In this document: piece by piece, positions 6,685 through 15,040 of the stretch
How positions within the stretch are numbered: position 1 is the stretch's first letter
Layout of the letters: each line of letters begins with the position of its first letter
NCBI GenBank assembly: GCA_030430725.1
Contig: JAUIKP010000028.1
Span: 1 to 15,125 of the forward strand
DNA: 15,125 bases
Direction of reading: 5' to 3'
From: Nitrospiria bacterium
GTDB lineage: Bacteria; Nitrospirota; Nitrospiria; Nitrospirales; UBA8639
Notes under the pieces: model-generated
Databases searched by the model: none
Told to the model about the DNA's origin: nothing
What the model saw: only the letters and a program-made list of their open reading frames with translations
Made by a program: the position numbers and the translations under genes

Positions 6685-8012
6685 AATTTGTGAAAGTGGA
6701 CATCAAGCCTGCGACTATTCCTCCATAGCCAGAATAGTTGAAATCCTAACCCGGAAAGCATCGCGGCCAAGCCCACATATAATCCGGTCACTTGCCCATA
6801 AAAAACTCCGGCCAGCAAAAAGATGGAACTTCCAAACAGATACAAACACACCGCTTGAGTAATAACAGAAGTCATCTTACGATGAACGAACTGACCCTGA
6901 AAAAAACTTTCCCATGGACTCAAAGCGGGAAAAATCACCATGAGCCAGAGGGCTGTGGAAGCCAGCACAGTCAGCTCAGGAGTCAAAGCCGCACCCCATT
7001 CAAACCAGAGAGTAGAGAGAGGAGTGGCAGCAATTATAAAAAGGATTCCGCTCGTACAGATGGAAACCATCGTCACAAATTTCTTCAAAGGGACGAGAAA
7101 ATGCGGTCGGTCATAGAGAGCGACCACCACCTCCTGCATCGCCAATCCTCCACTCCGAAACACAAACGAAAGCCCGCCTAGCACAGGCCAGACAGCCAGG
7201 GACTCTACAGCGTTTGGCATCCGACTGATGGCCGCACTGACAATCGGTAAATTCCCAAGAGAAATGAGTGGCGTAAATGCCAGGGGCCAATAAAAGACAC
7301 GTAATTGATTCAGTGTGAGAGGCGATGGATGCACAGGACTCATTTTAAGATTGGTAAGGATCGGACGCACAAAAAACAAAATAAAGCCAGCCTCGACCAT
7401 TGCCCCGGAAGACATCGCGACCGTCGCCACGACAATCCCCGGCAAACTCTGTAGAACCAATCCGGAAAGTAAGACCGCACTGCTTACGAATAAACGGACC
7501 AGGGTTCCCAGTCCAATCAGGCGTGTCTGGCCTGCCCGAATCACCACTCCCTGGAAAAATCTTCTCACCGCAATCGAGAGCGTCCATGGCGTCATGCATT
7601 GAAGACCGATTCTGGCCGGTTCCACAATAATATCAGGAACACCTAACACGCCTTGCACGATCATCCCGTACATCGGCGTAAAGGCCACGACAACATGAAC
7701 GACGGTTAGAAGACTTCCCAAGACGACAATGAAATTTCGAATAAGCCGGTAGGCCAACCAGTCCTTACATAAGGCGGTAGACGCAACCAGAATCATTATG
7801 ACGGGTGCCTCGATCAACAATGAGAGAGGAAAAACCACTCCCCCATAGGCTGCCAAATGGACTTCAGGATCGGCCAAGCGGGAAACGGTAGCAGTGACCA
7901 GTGGAAACTCCAAACCCATGAGCATCCAACTTGCGGCCAAAGGCCACCACATGCGGAAAATCGTGAGGAACGGAGGAGGAGAGGCAGGTAGGGCCTGCGT
8001 GTTAGCAGTCAC
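6681..8012 (-). CDS. polytopic membrane protein, MATE/ANK-like (MOP superfamily) transporter
   Basis: A 443-residue inner-membrane protein with about twelve hydrophobic segments arranged in two halves, as in the MATE and ANK (progressive ankylosis) branches of the MOP exporter superfamily. The first segment, FRMWWPLAASWMLMGLEFP, and the following LAAYGGVVFPLSLLIEAP resemble ANK-like bacterial proteins, in which two six-helix bundles form the transporter; the assignment is from general likeness. The substrate is unknown. Charged residues sit between segments; the C-terminal LWRNSRRLDVHFHKF is basic and probably cytoplasmic. The start is GTG 8012 without a Shine-Dalgarno sequence; ATG 7952 (FRMWWP) is an alternative that would still keep the first helix. 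It lies downstream of the DUF2791 ATPase gene in the same direction but beyond a hairpin, so it is probably a separate transcript. Confidence 0.82.
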   Translation of the reverse strand: MTANTQALPASPPPFLTIFRMWWPLAASWMLMGLEFPLVTATVSRLADPEVHLAAYGGVVFPLSLLIEAPVIMILVASTALCKDWLAYRLIRNFIVVLGSLLTVVHVVVAFTPMYGMIVQGVLGVPDIIVEPARIGLQCMTPWTLSIAVRRFFQGVVIRAGQTRLIGLGTLVRLFVSSAVLLSGLVLQSLPGIVVATVAMSSGAMVEAGFILFFVRPILTNLKMSPVHPSPLTLNQLRVFYWPLAFTPLISLGNLPIVSAAISRMPNAVESLAVWPVLGGLSFVFRSGGLAMQEVVVALYDRPHFLVPLKKFVTMVSICTSGILFIIAATPLSTLWFEWGAALTPELTVLASTALWLMVIFPALSPWESFFQGQFVHRKMTSVITQAVCLYLFGSSIFLLAGVFYGQVTGLYVGLAAMLSGLGFQLFWLWRNSRRLDVHFHKF

Positions 8013-8039
8013 GAAACGACAAGCGGATCAAAAGGAACC

Positions 8040-8065
8040 CATATACACACTGTCCAGAATGGACA
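8040..8065 (-). promoter_or_regulatory. putative promoter with operator-like inverted repeat
   Basis: On the - strand a TGTG-TATATG extended -10 (8040-8045) stands about 28 nt before the GTG of the membrane-protein gene. Directly upstream, between the -10 and the -35 position, is a perfect inverted repeat TGTCCA-TTC-TGGACA (8051-8065). A third copy of the half-site occurs at 8110-8115. The -35 hexamer itself is poor. A repressor bound to the repeat would block this promoter. Confidence 0.4.
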
Positions 8066-8152
8066 GGAAACTTGAGAGGAGGCATAAGGCAAACAGGTTC
8101 ATTGGCAAATGGACAGAGCTACATATTCGGGGAAAGTAAAGTAAGGCGTCAT

Positions 8153-8179
8153 TCACGAAAGGGAACCGCCCTTTCGTGA
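8153..8179 (-). terminator. hairpin between the ATPase gene and the membrane-protein gene
   Basis: An 11-bp perfect stem (8153-8163 with 8169-8179, TCACGAAAGGG) around a 5-nt loop, about 55 nt after the stop of the ATPase gene. There is no T-run on the - strand, so it may stabilise the 3' end of the mRNA or act as an incomplete terminator. Confidence 0.5.
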
Positions 8180-8233
8180 TGAGCCTACCTTAGCATGAAC
8201 GCGAGGGGTTCCGCCAAAAGGTCAGAACCTGAG

Positions 8234-10816
8234 TTAGAAAATAGTTTTAAGGCCATTCGTGAAGGAGCCGGAGGTGTGTGGAGTCCCGGGGGCAACAAAT
8301 GCCTGGTCTTCAGATTTTCCCGCCATGGTCGAATCGGTTTCTACCGCAAAACGCCCTCCATGGCTTTTCTCCTGGCTATCCTCCTCGTTGGCTTCCTGGG
8401 GGTCTCCATGATCGACACAAGACGGCTTCCATGTCGACGTTTCTATTTCACACGCTTCTCCGGGATAGAAACGAAGTGAATCCCAATGCGTCACCCAACT
8501 CTTCACATATTTCCGCATACTGGTTCCTGGGATAATTTGGGCCGGATCATTTGCAGCATTTTCCCACATATGCCACCCATGCCCTTTCAGATGAAGCGAT
8601 CGAATCGTCTGATAGGATTCTTGAATAATATCGTCCGGTGGCTGTCCAAGAGGAATGCGTTGGGACTCCAATAAGCTCATGCCTTTCTCTGCTTTGTCGG
8701 CCAACATCCGTTCGGCCTCCGTATTCTTGGCTCGAAGTTTCTCTAGAAGTTTGACCTTGTCACCTTTTTTCTCTAGAACCTCTTCCCGAAAATCAGTGGT
8801 TAATGCCAGCACAGCACCCAATCCGGGTAGAGGAGGACCACCATCTAAATTCATAAGGCGTGCCACTTCAGCATAGGATTTCGCACGCTGATTTACCGAA
8901 TATCGGCCAATCAGTTCGGCTTCATCGATCAAGAGAATCCACCCGGCATATCCTGCAGCTTGCATCAGTCGAGCCGCAAACTGAAACCGCTGAAGCGCCA
9001 ATTCTGCGGCCGATATTTTTCCAAACGCATACCGTTCTCCAAATCCGGCTTCTTGCAGATACTTTTTTAAATCCCCTACTCCGATGGGGTCTCCCGTCCA
9101 AAAGCGCGTCATCCGGTGCCCCAACTCCATATCGGAGCTTAATCGTTCATACAGCATCAACGTAGCGGCAAACCTGGTATCAATCTGACTCTCCGGATTA
9201 TTCACCCATGTCACAAGTTCCTTATAACGGGGTGCCCAGACATCACATTGACCCGCAATTTCCGAAAACACTTCCCCTCGTTTGTCAGGAATCACCGCAG
9301 CTTCGATCGCAGAATAATACAAACGGACAGGGTGATACAGAGGCGTCTCCTTACTGATCACAATCCGGCTGCAGATGAAATTGGCATCCAGCGCCAGATT
9401 TTGGAGATACTCCAGGATATGCGATTTCCCACTGCCAAACGCGCCCTCGATCACCATTCCACGGGGGCACGGACCCGCCGTAATGTTTTGCTGTGTGGCT
9501 TCTAATAACCGCCGAAAACGTCCTTCCACTTCTGGCTGAAGGCATCCAAGCGTCGTCACCACATGCCGGTTCGGCACCCCTGCCCGAAGACCTTCAATGA
9601 CACGACGGGCTTCTCCATCAGGCACCATTCTCCTCGCCGTAGCGGTGGAAACCGCATGCTCGCCTTCAGAGACCGGGCCATTGTGATCTTGAATACGGAC
9701 CAAGGATGACAATGGATTCTGACGGTGTTTCGGACGAACGTCATCCCATACTCGCAATTTCAAAGCCTCGTACCGATCCACACCACGGCGGGCATCGGTC
9801 AGGAACTCTTGCGGAGCCAGAACCACCATCAGCAAGCCTTCCATCTCATCAGCCGAATCAATAAACTGACGAAGCAATTCATACAAATCTATGGTGGCTG
9901 ATGCAGTAAATGACAGAGAGCCATCATTCGGCAGGACATCCTTTTTCATAAGATACCGAGAGATATCGAGTGAAAGAATGAGGCCTCCCTGTCCCGTTAA
10001 TCGTAGCCACCGTGTTAAAGAAGACAGCATATACCGTGCATTATGACGCGAGATTTTTTGATAGATAAGAGCCTTTTTGACTCCAGTCACCAATCGAAGG
10101 TCTCCACATAACCACTCTTTCACAGCTGTTGCCAGGACACGATCGGAATCCCCGGCATCCAACTGAGCCATACACAGCCGGATCATCGCCATACGAAATT
10201 CACGGCATAGACTCGAATCGCCTTCAATCGCTTTTTCCATCCATGTTTGAATATCCCGGCGTAGCATGGGCTCCTTGCGCTCATTCACCATCGCAACATG
10301 CCGCAACGAGAATTCTTGTCGGTCTGAAGGAATTTGGTGCCCATGTTCTTCGAGCAACCTTTGGAGAAACCGATAGGCGAGTTCATCCCAATCTATTTGT
10401 TTGGCAATTTTCTGAAATAGTCGCTCGATCATGTGGGCTTTTGTGAATCGCGCGTCGACTTTTGCCAAGACATATCCTTCACGTTTGGCCAGTCCCTCTA
10501 TTTCCTGTTGGCAGACTTTCAATACGTCTTCACCCGGAAACACGGCAAACTTGACCGCTCCACCCCCTTCACGGACAAAACTCCCAAGATATTCATGGTG
10601 AAGAATGCCCAGCCATTCGCCGAGAGCCAGATTAAATCGTGGACTCTCATCGGATGGAATATGGTTCTTGGACGATGGTTTCGAATCCGGCTGACGTTGC
10701 TGCACCGATTCCGAATTGTCCGGACGTGAGTCCGTGAGCAAAGAAAGGGAGGAAGGAAGACCTTCTTCTGTTCTCACGGACTGTAAACGATTTAAGGCCT
10801 CAATTAATTTACTCAT
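8234..10816 (-). CDS. tandem P-loop ATPase, DUF2791 (BREX BrxD-like), N-terminal copy degenerate
   Basis: An 860-residue cytoplasmic protein. Residues 1-60 are polar and low in complexity. Residues 75-375 and 440-785 look like two copies of one ATPase module. The C-terminal copy is intact: Walker A EGAFGSGKSHIL (G458, K464, S465) and Walker B WILLIDEAELI (Asp631-Glu632), then a sensor region, ending RKYVKSWVTHWDSL. The N-terminal copy aligns over FPGEDVLKVCQQEIEGLA, where GxxGxGKS is lost, and over GLILSLDISRYL, where the catalytic Glu is Ile285. The last 60 residues are acidic and probably disordered. The family (DUF2791) includes BrxD of BREX phage defence; the role here is unknown and no other BREX gene lies in the window. 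ATG 10816 has GGAAGGAA at 8 nt. It follows the DUF6499/DUF2285-like gene by 111 nt in the same direction. Confidence 0.85.
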   Translation of the reverse strand: MSKLIEALNRLQSVRTEEGLPSSLSLLTDSRPDNSESVQQRQPDSKPSSKNHIPSDESPRFNLALGEWLGILHHEYLGSFVREGGGAVKFAVFPGEDVLKVCQQEIEGLAKREGYVLAKVDARFTKAHMIERLFQKIAKQIDWDELAYRFLQRLLEEHGHQIPSDRQEFSLRHVAMVNERKEPMLRRDIQTWMEKAIEGDSSLCREFRMAMIRLCMAQLDAGDSDRVLATAVKEWLCGDLRLVTGVKKALIYQKISRHNARYMLSSLTRWLRLTGQGGLILSLDISRYLMKKDVLPNDGSLSFTASATIDLYELLRQFIDSADEMEGLLMVVLAPQEFLTDARRGVDRYEALKLRVWDDVRPKHRQNPLSSLVRIQDHNGPVSEGEHAVSTATARRMVPDGEARRVIEGLRAGVPNRHVVTTLGCLQPEVEGRFRRLLEATQQNITAGPCPRGMVIEGAFGSGKSHILEYLQNLALDANFICSRIVISKETPLYHPVRLYYSAIEAAVIPDKRGEVFSEIAGQCDVWAPRYKELVTWVNNPESQIDTRFAATLMLYERLSSDMELGHRMTRFWTGDPIGVGDLKKYLQEAGFGERYAFGKISAAELALQRFQFAARLMQAAGYAGWILLIDEAELIGRYSVNQRAKSYAEVARLMNLDGGPPLPGLGAVLALTTDFREEVLEKKGDKVKLLEKLRAKNTEAERMLADKAEKGMSLLESQRIPLGQPPDDIIQESYQTIRSLHLKGHGWHMWENAANDPAQIIPGTSMRKYVKSWVTHWDSLRFYPGEACEIETSTWKPSCVDHGDPQEANEEDSQEKSHGGRFAVETDSTMAGKSEDQAFVAPGTPHTSGSFTNGLKTIF

Positions 10817-10927
10817 CGTACGGTTCCTTCCCCCATGTACATTCTTAAATTTTCAGACTTCTCTCACTCCACACCTGATTCAATGACCATCTCCACACTC
10901 TGACGGTCTCCCGAAACCTTGAACCTC

Positions 10928-11668
10928 TTACACAGGAAAATGCATACTCATTTGACAGGCACGTTTGTACAATTGATTGGCTCGCGCTTCGCATATGTCA
11001 TCATCGTGTAGTTGAAATAACGTTCGTCCGATTTCATGAAACGGCACATCGAGCTCCACGGCATCAAGCACGCGAAGATACATTGGCCATTCATCACGAC
11101 ATTTTCGCCGTTCGAGATTTCGACCGACTTGATGCTTTTGCCATTCCAGAAGATCTGCCTTCACTTTTTCAAATTGGCCCGACAACGGCTTTTTCAGATC
11201 AAACACGGCCGCCATTCGCCATTCCGACAAACACAAGGTGACCTCCTCGCCTCCCCCCAGCCAATCCGGTCCCTGTCCGAAATAGATCCGCCCGTAATTC
11301 GAATCAAAGGACAACATCCAGGGTTTGGCAATGGATGGATTCGGAAGGCCATTGAGATGGTATTTTTCTAATGAATTCGGCATTCGAGCTTTAAATGCGG
11401 GATGATCCGGCGTAAAAACTTGTTTGCGATACCGGGTGGGATATTGAGGATCTTTGGAACAGGACAGATCAAAATCGTATGTTTCCAAGTAATGTTGTTC
11501 CCAATCCTTCCGGTAATCTGCACGCCGACGGAGAAACTCCCACCGCCAAAAAGTATCGTTTAAACTCTGGGCGCAGGGATAGGTCTCCTCACGTTGCCAG
11601 TTGGGAATGGTCTCTACCACTCGTGGATGCCGGTGTAATTCCTTGGGCGGTCGTTTACTGCTCGACAT
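10928..11668 (-). CDS. DUF6499/DUF2285-like putative regulator
   Basis: A 246-residue protein. Near the N-terminus, TFWRWEFLRRRADYRKDW (39-56) matches the DUF6499 ('transcriptional regulator-like') pattern of a Trp- and Arg-rich WEFLRRNPDYR box. The C-terminus, PMYLRVLDAVELDVPFHEIG (195-214) followed by RTLF and EARANQLYKRACQM, matches DUF2285, a helix-turn-helix-like domain. The middle is hydrophobic/beta-like, with WMLSFDSNYGRIYFG and VTLCLSEWRMAAVFDL. In rhizobial mobile elements the two domains occur in the excision activator FseA, as far as I recall made by ribosomal frameshifting; here one open frame carries both. DNA binding is inferred. ATG 11668 has AGGAGGT at 8 nt, an excellent site. 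It precedes the ATPase gene by 111 nt and may be co-transcribed with it. Confidence 0.75.
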   Translation of the reverse strand: MSSSKRPPKELHRHPRVVETIPNWQREETYPCAQSLNDTFWRWEFLRRRADYRKDWEQHYLETYDFDLSCSKDPQYPTRYRKQVFTPDHPAFKARMPNSLEKYHLNGLPNPSIAKPWMLSFDSNYGRIYFGQGPDWLGGGEEVTLCLSEWRMAAVFDLKKPLSGQFEKVKADLLEWQKHQVGRNLERRKCRDEWPMYLRVLDAVELDVPFHEIGRTLFQLHDDDICEARANQLYKRACQMSMHFPV

Positions 11669-12604
11669 GTCGCCGGACCTCCTGTTCGGGAGTATTCACT
11701 TGTCGGTCGCCGGATATAAGGGATGTGCCGGGTCCGAAGAAAGTCCAGGACCGTCAGTCCCGGCCTACCCGACATCCCAGCAGCCAACCTCAAACCCGCA
11801 AGCACTTGGGAATACTGATAACCCGGTCAAAAAAAGAATGGTGTCGGTTCTTAACTACAAAACGCGAACAAAAGAGGCAGGTGTCGGGAGATGAGCTGGG
11901 TGATCTTTACTCATGATGAGGAGAACAGGTTTTGCGCCTTGACCAAGACACCCCATGGACCCATCCAAACCAGGAGAGCACCGTCACACAGCAAGCGAGA
12001 GCAACCATGGCCAAGACAAAACAAATTTTCCCTAACATGTCGAAGACCCCCAGGATAGCGGTTCTTCATTCCTGCCTCAATTCTCTGTATCGGCAGGGTT
12101 TTTACAGGTCTTTACTCGATGTCTAAAAAAACATACCCTTTCTTTAAGAAAAATAACTCCAAAAATTCCACAAAACAATGGGCAGGACTTTCTTCCCATA
12201 AACTTTCAGCTTTTTTACTTAAAAAACAGGGGGTTGCAGAAAAAATTCTATTAAGAAACGCCTCCGGCCGCGATTTCAGGTCGGCAACACTCACCAGATT
12301 TCATATTTATGGTCCGGTCAAGGATTTGAGCAGATCCGTATTCTATTGAACCGGACAGGAGTGAAAAACTTATAAAGTACAGAGTCCAATTGGTTGGCAG
12401 CCCCCCCCCATCGGATCATCTAATGGGATTGGACCAGAGAACTGGCCCCCCTAGTGGAGCCATTTCTCTCAAAGAACCAACCATTATGACAAAGAAGGAG
12501 TCAGAACTTGTGAGTGTCGTACCACAAAGACCAACAGATAGCTCGGATAGCTCGCATTCCTCCGCAACTGTCGATTCAACAAAAAAACAACCCTGTCTGA
12601 ATTC
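11669..12604. other. 936-nt gap without a confident gene
   Basis: Several short open frames on both strands lack ribosome sites and protein-like composition. The left end must hold the control region of the leftward regulator gene; TTATAT (complement near 11714-11719) is a weak -10 candidate, and TCGCCGGA occurs twice (about 11669 and 11708). From about 12118 to 12260 the sequence is AT-rich with A and T runs. A 60-codon leftward frame from GTG 12294 to 12112, reading ADLKSRPEAFLNRIFSATP near its start, covers this block and is a marginal gene candidate. A nested inverted repeat (12312-12356) and a C9 run (12401-12409) follow. Confidence 0.6.
12312..12356. repeat. nested inverted repeat
   Basis: GTCCGGT (12312-12318) pairs with ACCGGAC (12350-12356), extended inward by CAA/TTG after one bulged base. 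Inside lies a second stem GGAT (12322-12325) with ATCC (12334-12337). It has no T-run on either side, so it is not a typical terminator; a structured RNA or a protein-binding site are possible. Confidence 0.45.
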
Positions 12605-13218
12605 ATGGGATTGGGCCCTGGAGCAAAACCTCCTCGTCCGGTGCGAACCAGCGTCATCCTGTTCCATAAGCCCAAAGGGTATTTAGTGACTCGAAATGAT
12701 GAGAGGGAGAGAAAAACCGTCTATCATCTCCTACCGCCTTTTCTAATGCAGGAAGGCTGGTTCCCAATCGGCCGATTGGACAAAGACTCCCGTGGCCTTT
12801 TGCTCTTCACTCAAGATGGAAGATTGGTTGACCGGCTCACCGCGCCAGGCAGATGCGAAAAAACCTATGAGGTTGAAATCCGGGGAGGAATTTCAGACGA
12901 TGACTTCTCCCGTGTGTTACGGGGAGTTTCCACTTCCATTGGAATATTAAAAGTGCACAGGATTACAAAAAAAGAGAAGTCGGACCCAAAACACAGCTCG
13001 AGGTCGTCTTACAGGAAGGGAAAAACCGGCACCTCCGTCGAATCTTTCATGCCCTGAAAGATCCAAAATTTCAAACGCCGCTCAAAGTTCTTGATCTCAA
13101 ACGCGTAACAATCGGGCCTATGATCTTGGATATGCCCGTAGGAACATGGAGATTTTCAACACCCGACGAGGAGATGCAATTGTTGACTATGTGCAACATA
13201 CCAAGACATCGGGATTGA
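12605..13218 (+). CDS. RsuA/RluE-family pseudouridine synthase, split by a -1 frameshift
   Basis: Converts a uridine of ribosomal RNA to pseudouridine. The first frame runs 12605-13057 and carries ILFHKPKGYLVTR (18-30), the catalytic motif GRLDKDSRGLLLFTQDGRL with Asp59, and CEKTYEVEIRGG. After about residue 123 it loses family likeness and stops at 13055-13057. The -1 frame takes over from the A7 run at 12967-12973 and encodes the conserved C-terminus, LEVVLQEGKNRHLRRIFHAL, then TPLKVLDLKRVTIGP, to TGA 13216-13218. Joined, the product would be 204 residues, normal for a synthase without an S4 domain. The cause may be a lost A in the homopolymer, a true mutation or programmed slippage. The start is uncertain: ATG 12605 has no good ribosome site, and a second frame from ATG 12486 overlaps it. 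It ends 19 nt from the convergent glnS. Confidence 0.85.
12967..12973 (+). other. A7 run in slippery phase (A AAA AAA)
   Basis: In the upstream frame the codons read ACA AAA AAA GAG, so the seven As stand exactly in the X XXY YYZ phase needed for -1 slippage, and the shift leads into the conserved C-terminal frame. AGGA lies only 4 nt before it, and no strong stem was found just after it, so stimulatory elements of the dnaX kind are weak or absent. Confidence 0.5.
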
Positions 13219-13237
13219 ATCTTTGGTGAAAGATCTC

Positions 13238-14926
13238 TCACTTCTTATCAATTTTCGCCCATGTATCTCGAAGGGGAACTGTCCGGTTAAAAACCAAACA
13301 ATCCCGAGTAGAATCCGGATCAAGACAAAAATATCCCTGCCGCTCAAACTGAAACCGACTACCTGATGGCGCTCCGTTGAGACCGGGTTCGACCTGGCAA
13401 TCAGACAGCACGGTCAAGGAATGTGGGTTGAGCAGGTGGTGCAGGTCCTGAGGATCACCCCCCGAACCGGGATTCGGTTGAGTTAACAAGGCCTCATAGA
13501 GTCTTACTTCGGCAGGAAGGGCATGCTGAACAGAGACCCAGTGGAGAGTCCCTTTTACCTTTCGACTCGATTGACTCCCGCCACTTTTCGTTTCAGGATC
13601 GAAAGTACATCGTAAAGCCGTCACTTTTCCGGTTTCGGGATCCTTCTCGACACCGACACAGCGTATAATATAGGCGTAGCGCAGACGTACTTCCTGCCCT
13701 GGAGATAAGCGAAAAAACTTTTTAGGTGGATCTTCCCGGAAATCATCTTGTTCAATATACAGTTCACGAGAAAATGGGATTTCCCGTTTGCCCTGGGTGG
13801 GATCCTCAGGATTATTGATCGCCTCTAAGACCTCAACCTGCCCATCCGGATAATTTTCAATAATGATTTTTAGAGGATGCAATACCGCCATCACCCGTGG
13901 CGCCGACCGGTTCAGATCTTCTCGAATAACATGCTCCAGCAAGGCCATTTCAATCACACTGTCACGTTTCGCCACTCCCACTCGATCACAAAAATTGCGA
14001 ATCGCTTCAGGGGTGTAACCCCGACGCCGCAGCCCTTTCAAGGTGGGCAGCCGGGGATCTCCCCACCCGTTCACATGCTTCTCCTCCACCAACTGGTGAA
14101 GCTTGCGTTTACTCATCACCGTGTGCCCGAGATTCAAACGGGCGAATTCTATTTGCTGGGGATAACACGAGACCTCACACACCCGGAGCAACCAATCATA
14201 TAAGGGACGGTGATCCTCAAACTCCAGGGTACACAACGAATGCGTAATGCCCTCTAACGAATCGGAAAGAGGATGCGCAAAGTCATAGGTGGGATAGAGG
14301 CACCAGTCATCACCGGTCCGATAGTGCGAGGCATGTCGGATACGATACAAGGCAGGATCTCGCAGATTAATATTCGGCGAGGCCATATCTATTTTGGCAC
14401 GCAACACATGGGCCCCGTCCTCAAACTCTCCGGACCGCATTCGGGTAAATAGGGCCAAATTTTCTTCAATGGTACGATTCCGGTACGGGCTATCCTTCCC
14501 TGGCTCAGTCAGGGTCCCTCGAAAAACCCGGATCTCCTCGGCCGTTAAACTATCGACGTAGGCATGGCCGGTTTGAATCAGTCGCACCGCAAATTGATAC
14601 AGCTGCTCAAAATAGTCTGAGGCAAAAAAGAGGCGATCATCCCAATCAAAGCCCAACCATCGGACATCTTCCTGAATTGAAGAGACATATTCCATATTCT
14701 CCTTGGTCGGATTCGTATCATCGAAACGAAGATTACACAGCCCACCAAATTCCCCAGCAATGCCAAAATTCAAACAAATGGATTTCGCATGACCAATATG
14801 TAAATGTCCATTCGGTTCAGGGGGAAAACGGATATGCACTCGTTTGCCAATAGTCTGGCTTTCCAGATCTGCAATAACCTTGGCTCTGATAAAGTCGATG
14901 GGAACATGTTGTTCTGGTGATGACAT
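13238..14926 (-). CDS. glnS: glutaminyl-tRNA synthetase
   Basis: Class I synthetase that charges tRNA-Gln with glutamine in the cytoplasm. From ATG 14926 it has 562 residues, close to E. coli GlnS (about 554). The Rossmann-fold marks are [18 protein letters not shown] with the HIGH box, FDDTNPTKE, and the KMSKS-type loop HTVMSKRKL. The Gln-type marks [20 protein letters not shown] and [14 protein letters not shown] separate it from bacterial GluRS. The C-terminal beta-barrel anticodon-binding part ([14 protein letters not shown], then [16 protein letters not shown]) is complete and there is no YqeY-like tail. A TTG at 14935 in the same frame is less likely as start. No clear ribosome site is seen before ATG 14926. 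Its presence suggests direct charging of tRNA-Gln, without need of the GatCAB route. Confidence 0.97.
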   Translation of the reverse strand: MSSPEQHVPIDFIRAKVIADLESQTIGKRVHIRFPPEPNGHLHIGHAKSICLNFGIAGEFGGLCNLRFDDTNPTKENMEYVSSIQEDVRWLGFDWDDRLFFASDYFEQLYQFAVRLIQTGHAYVDSLTAEEIRVFRGTLTEPGKDSPYRNRTIEENLALFTRMRSGEFEDGAHVLRAKIDMASPNINLRDPALYRIRHASHYRTGDDWCLYPTYDFAHPLSDSLEGITHSLCTLEFEDHRPLYDWLLRVCEVSCYPQQIEFARLNLGHTVMSKRKLHQLVEEKHVNGWGDPRLPTLKGLRRRGYTPEAIRNFCDRVGVAKRDSVIEMALLEHVIREDLNRSAPRVMAVLHPLKIIIENYPDGQVEVLEAINNPEDPTQGKREIPFSRELYIEQDDFREDPPKKFFRLSPGQEVRLRYAYIIRCVGVEKDPETGKVTALRCTFDPETKSGGSQSSRKVKGTLHWVSVQHALPAEVRLYEALLTQPNPGSGGDPQDLHHLLNPHSLTVLSDCQVEPGLNGAPSGSRFQFERQGYFCLDPDSTRDCLVFNRTVPLRDTWAKIDKK

Positions 14927-15017
14927 AATGAACAAGCTTTCAGAAAATTACATGCAAAAATTTTCAGCAAAAAAGTCGGGCTCCTTGATTCCGGTTTCGG
15001 AGCATAGAGCATGTCCG

Positions 15018-15040
15018 AAAATGGCCAAGGACGGCCTTTT
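15018..15040. terminator. small GGCC hairpin flanked by A and T runs
   Basis: AAAATGGCC-AAGGAC-GGCCTTTT forms a short stem with one bulged base; read on either strand it is followed by a T-run, as in a weak bidirectional terminator. Apart from this, 14927-15125 shows no gene; the AT-rich part next to glnS probably holds its promoter. Confidence 0.35.

Noticed and set aside
8234..11668. Complete BREX or Pgl defence cluster
   Set aside because: Only a BrxD-like ATPase is present; no PglZ, PglX, BrxC, BrxL or helicase gene lies in the window.
11479..11916. 145-codon + strand frame over the start of the DUF6499/DUF2285-like gene
   Set aside because: Half of it is antisense to a better-supported gene with a strong ribosome site; composition Pro/Ser/Arg-rich and not protein-like.
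11932..12126. 64-codon frame with GAGGAG before a TTG start
   Set aside because: Ribosome-site spacing is fair, but the start is TTG and the peptide has no recognisable feature; too weak to call.
12312..12356. tRNA-like or terminator reading of the inverted repeat
   Set aside because: No acceptor stem, no T-loop consensus and no T-run on either strand.
12486..12686. Frame from ATG 12486 (MTKKESELVSVV...) before the pseudouridine synthase
   Set aside because: Might be an N-terminal extension joined by a second frameshift, but it is low in complexity and nothing fixes the junction; not called as a gene.
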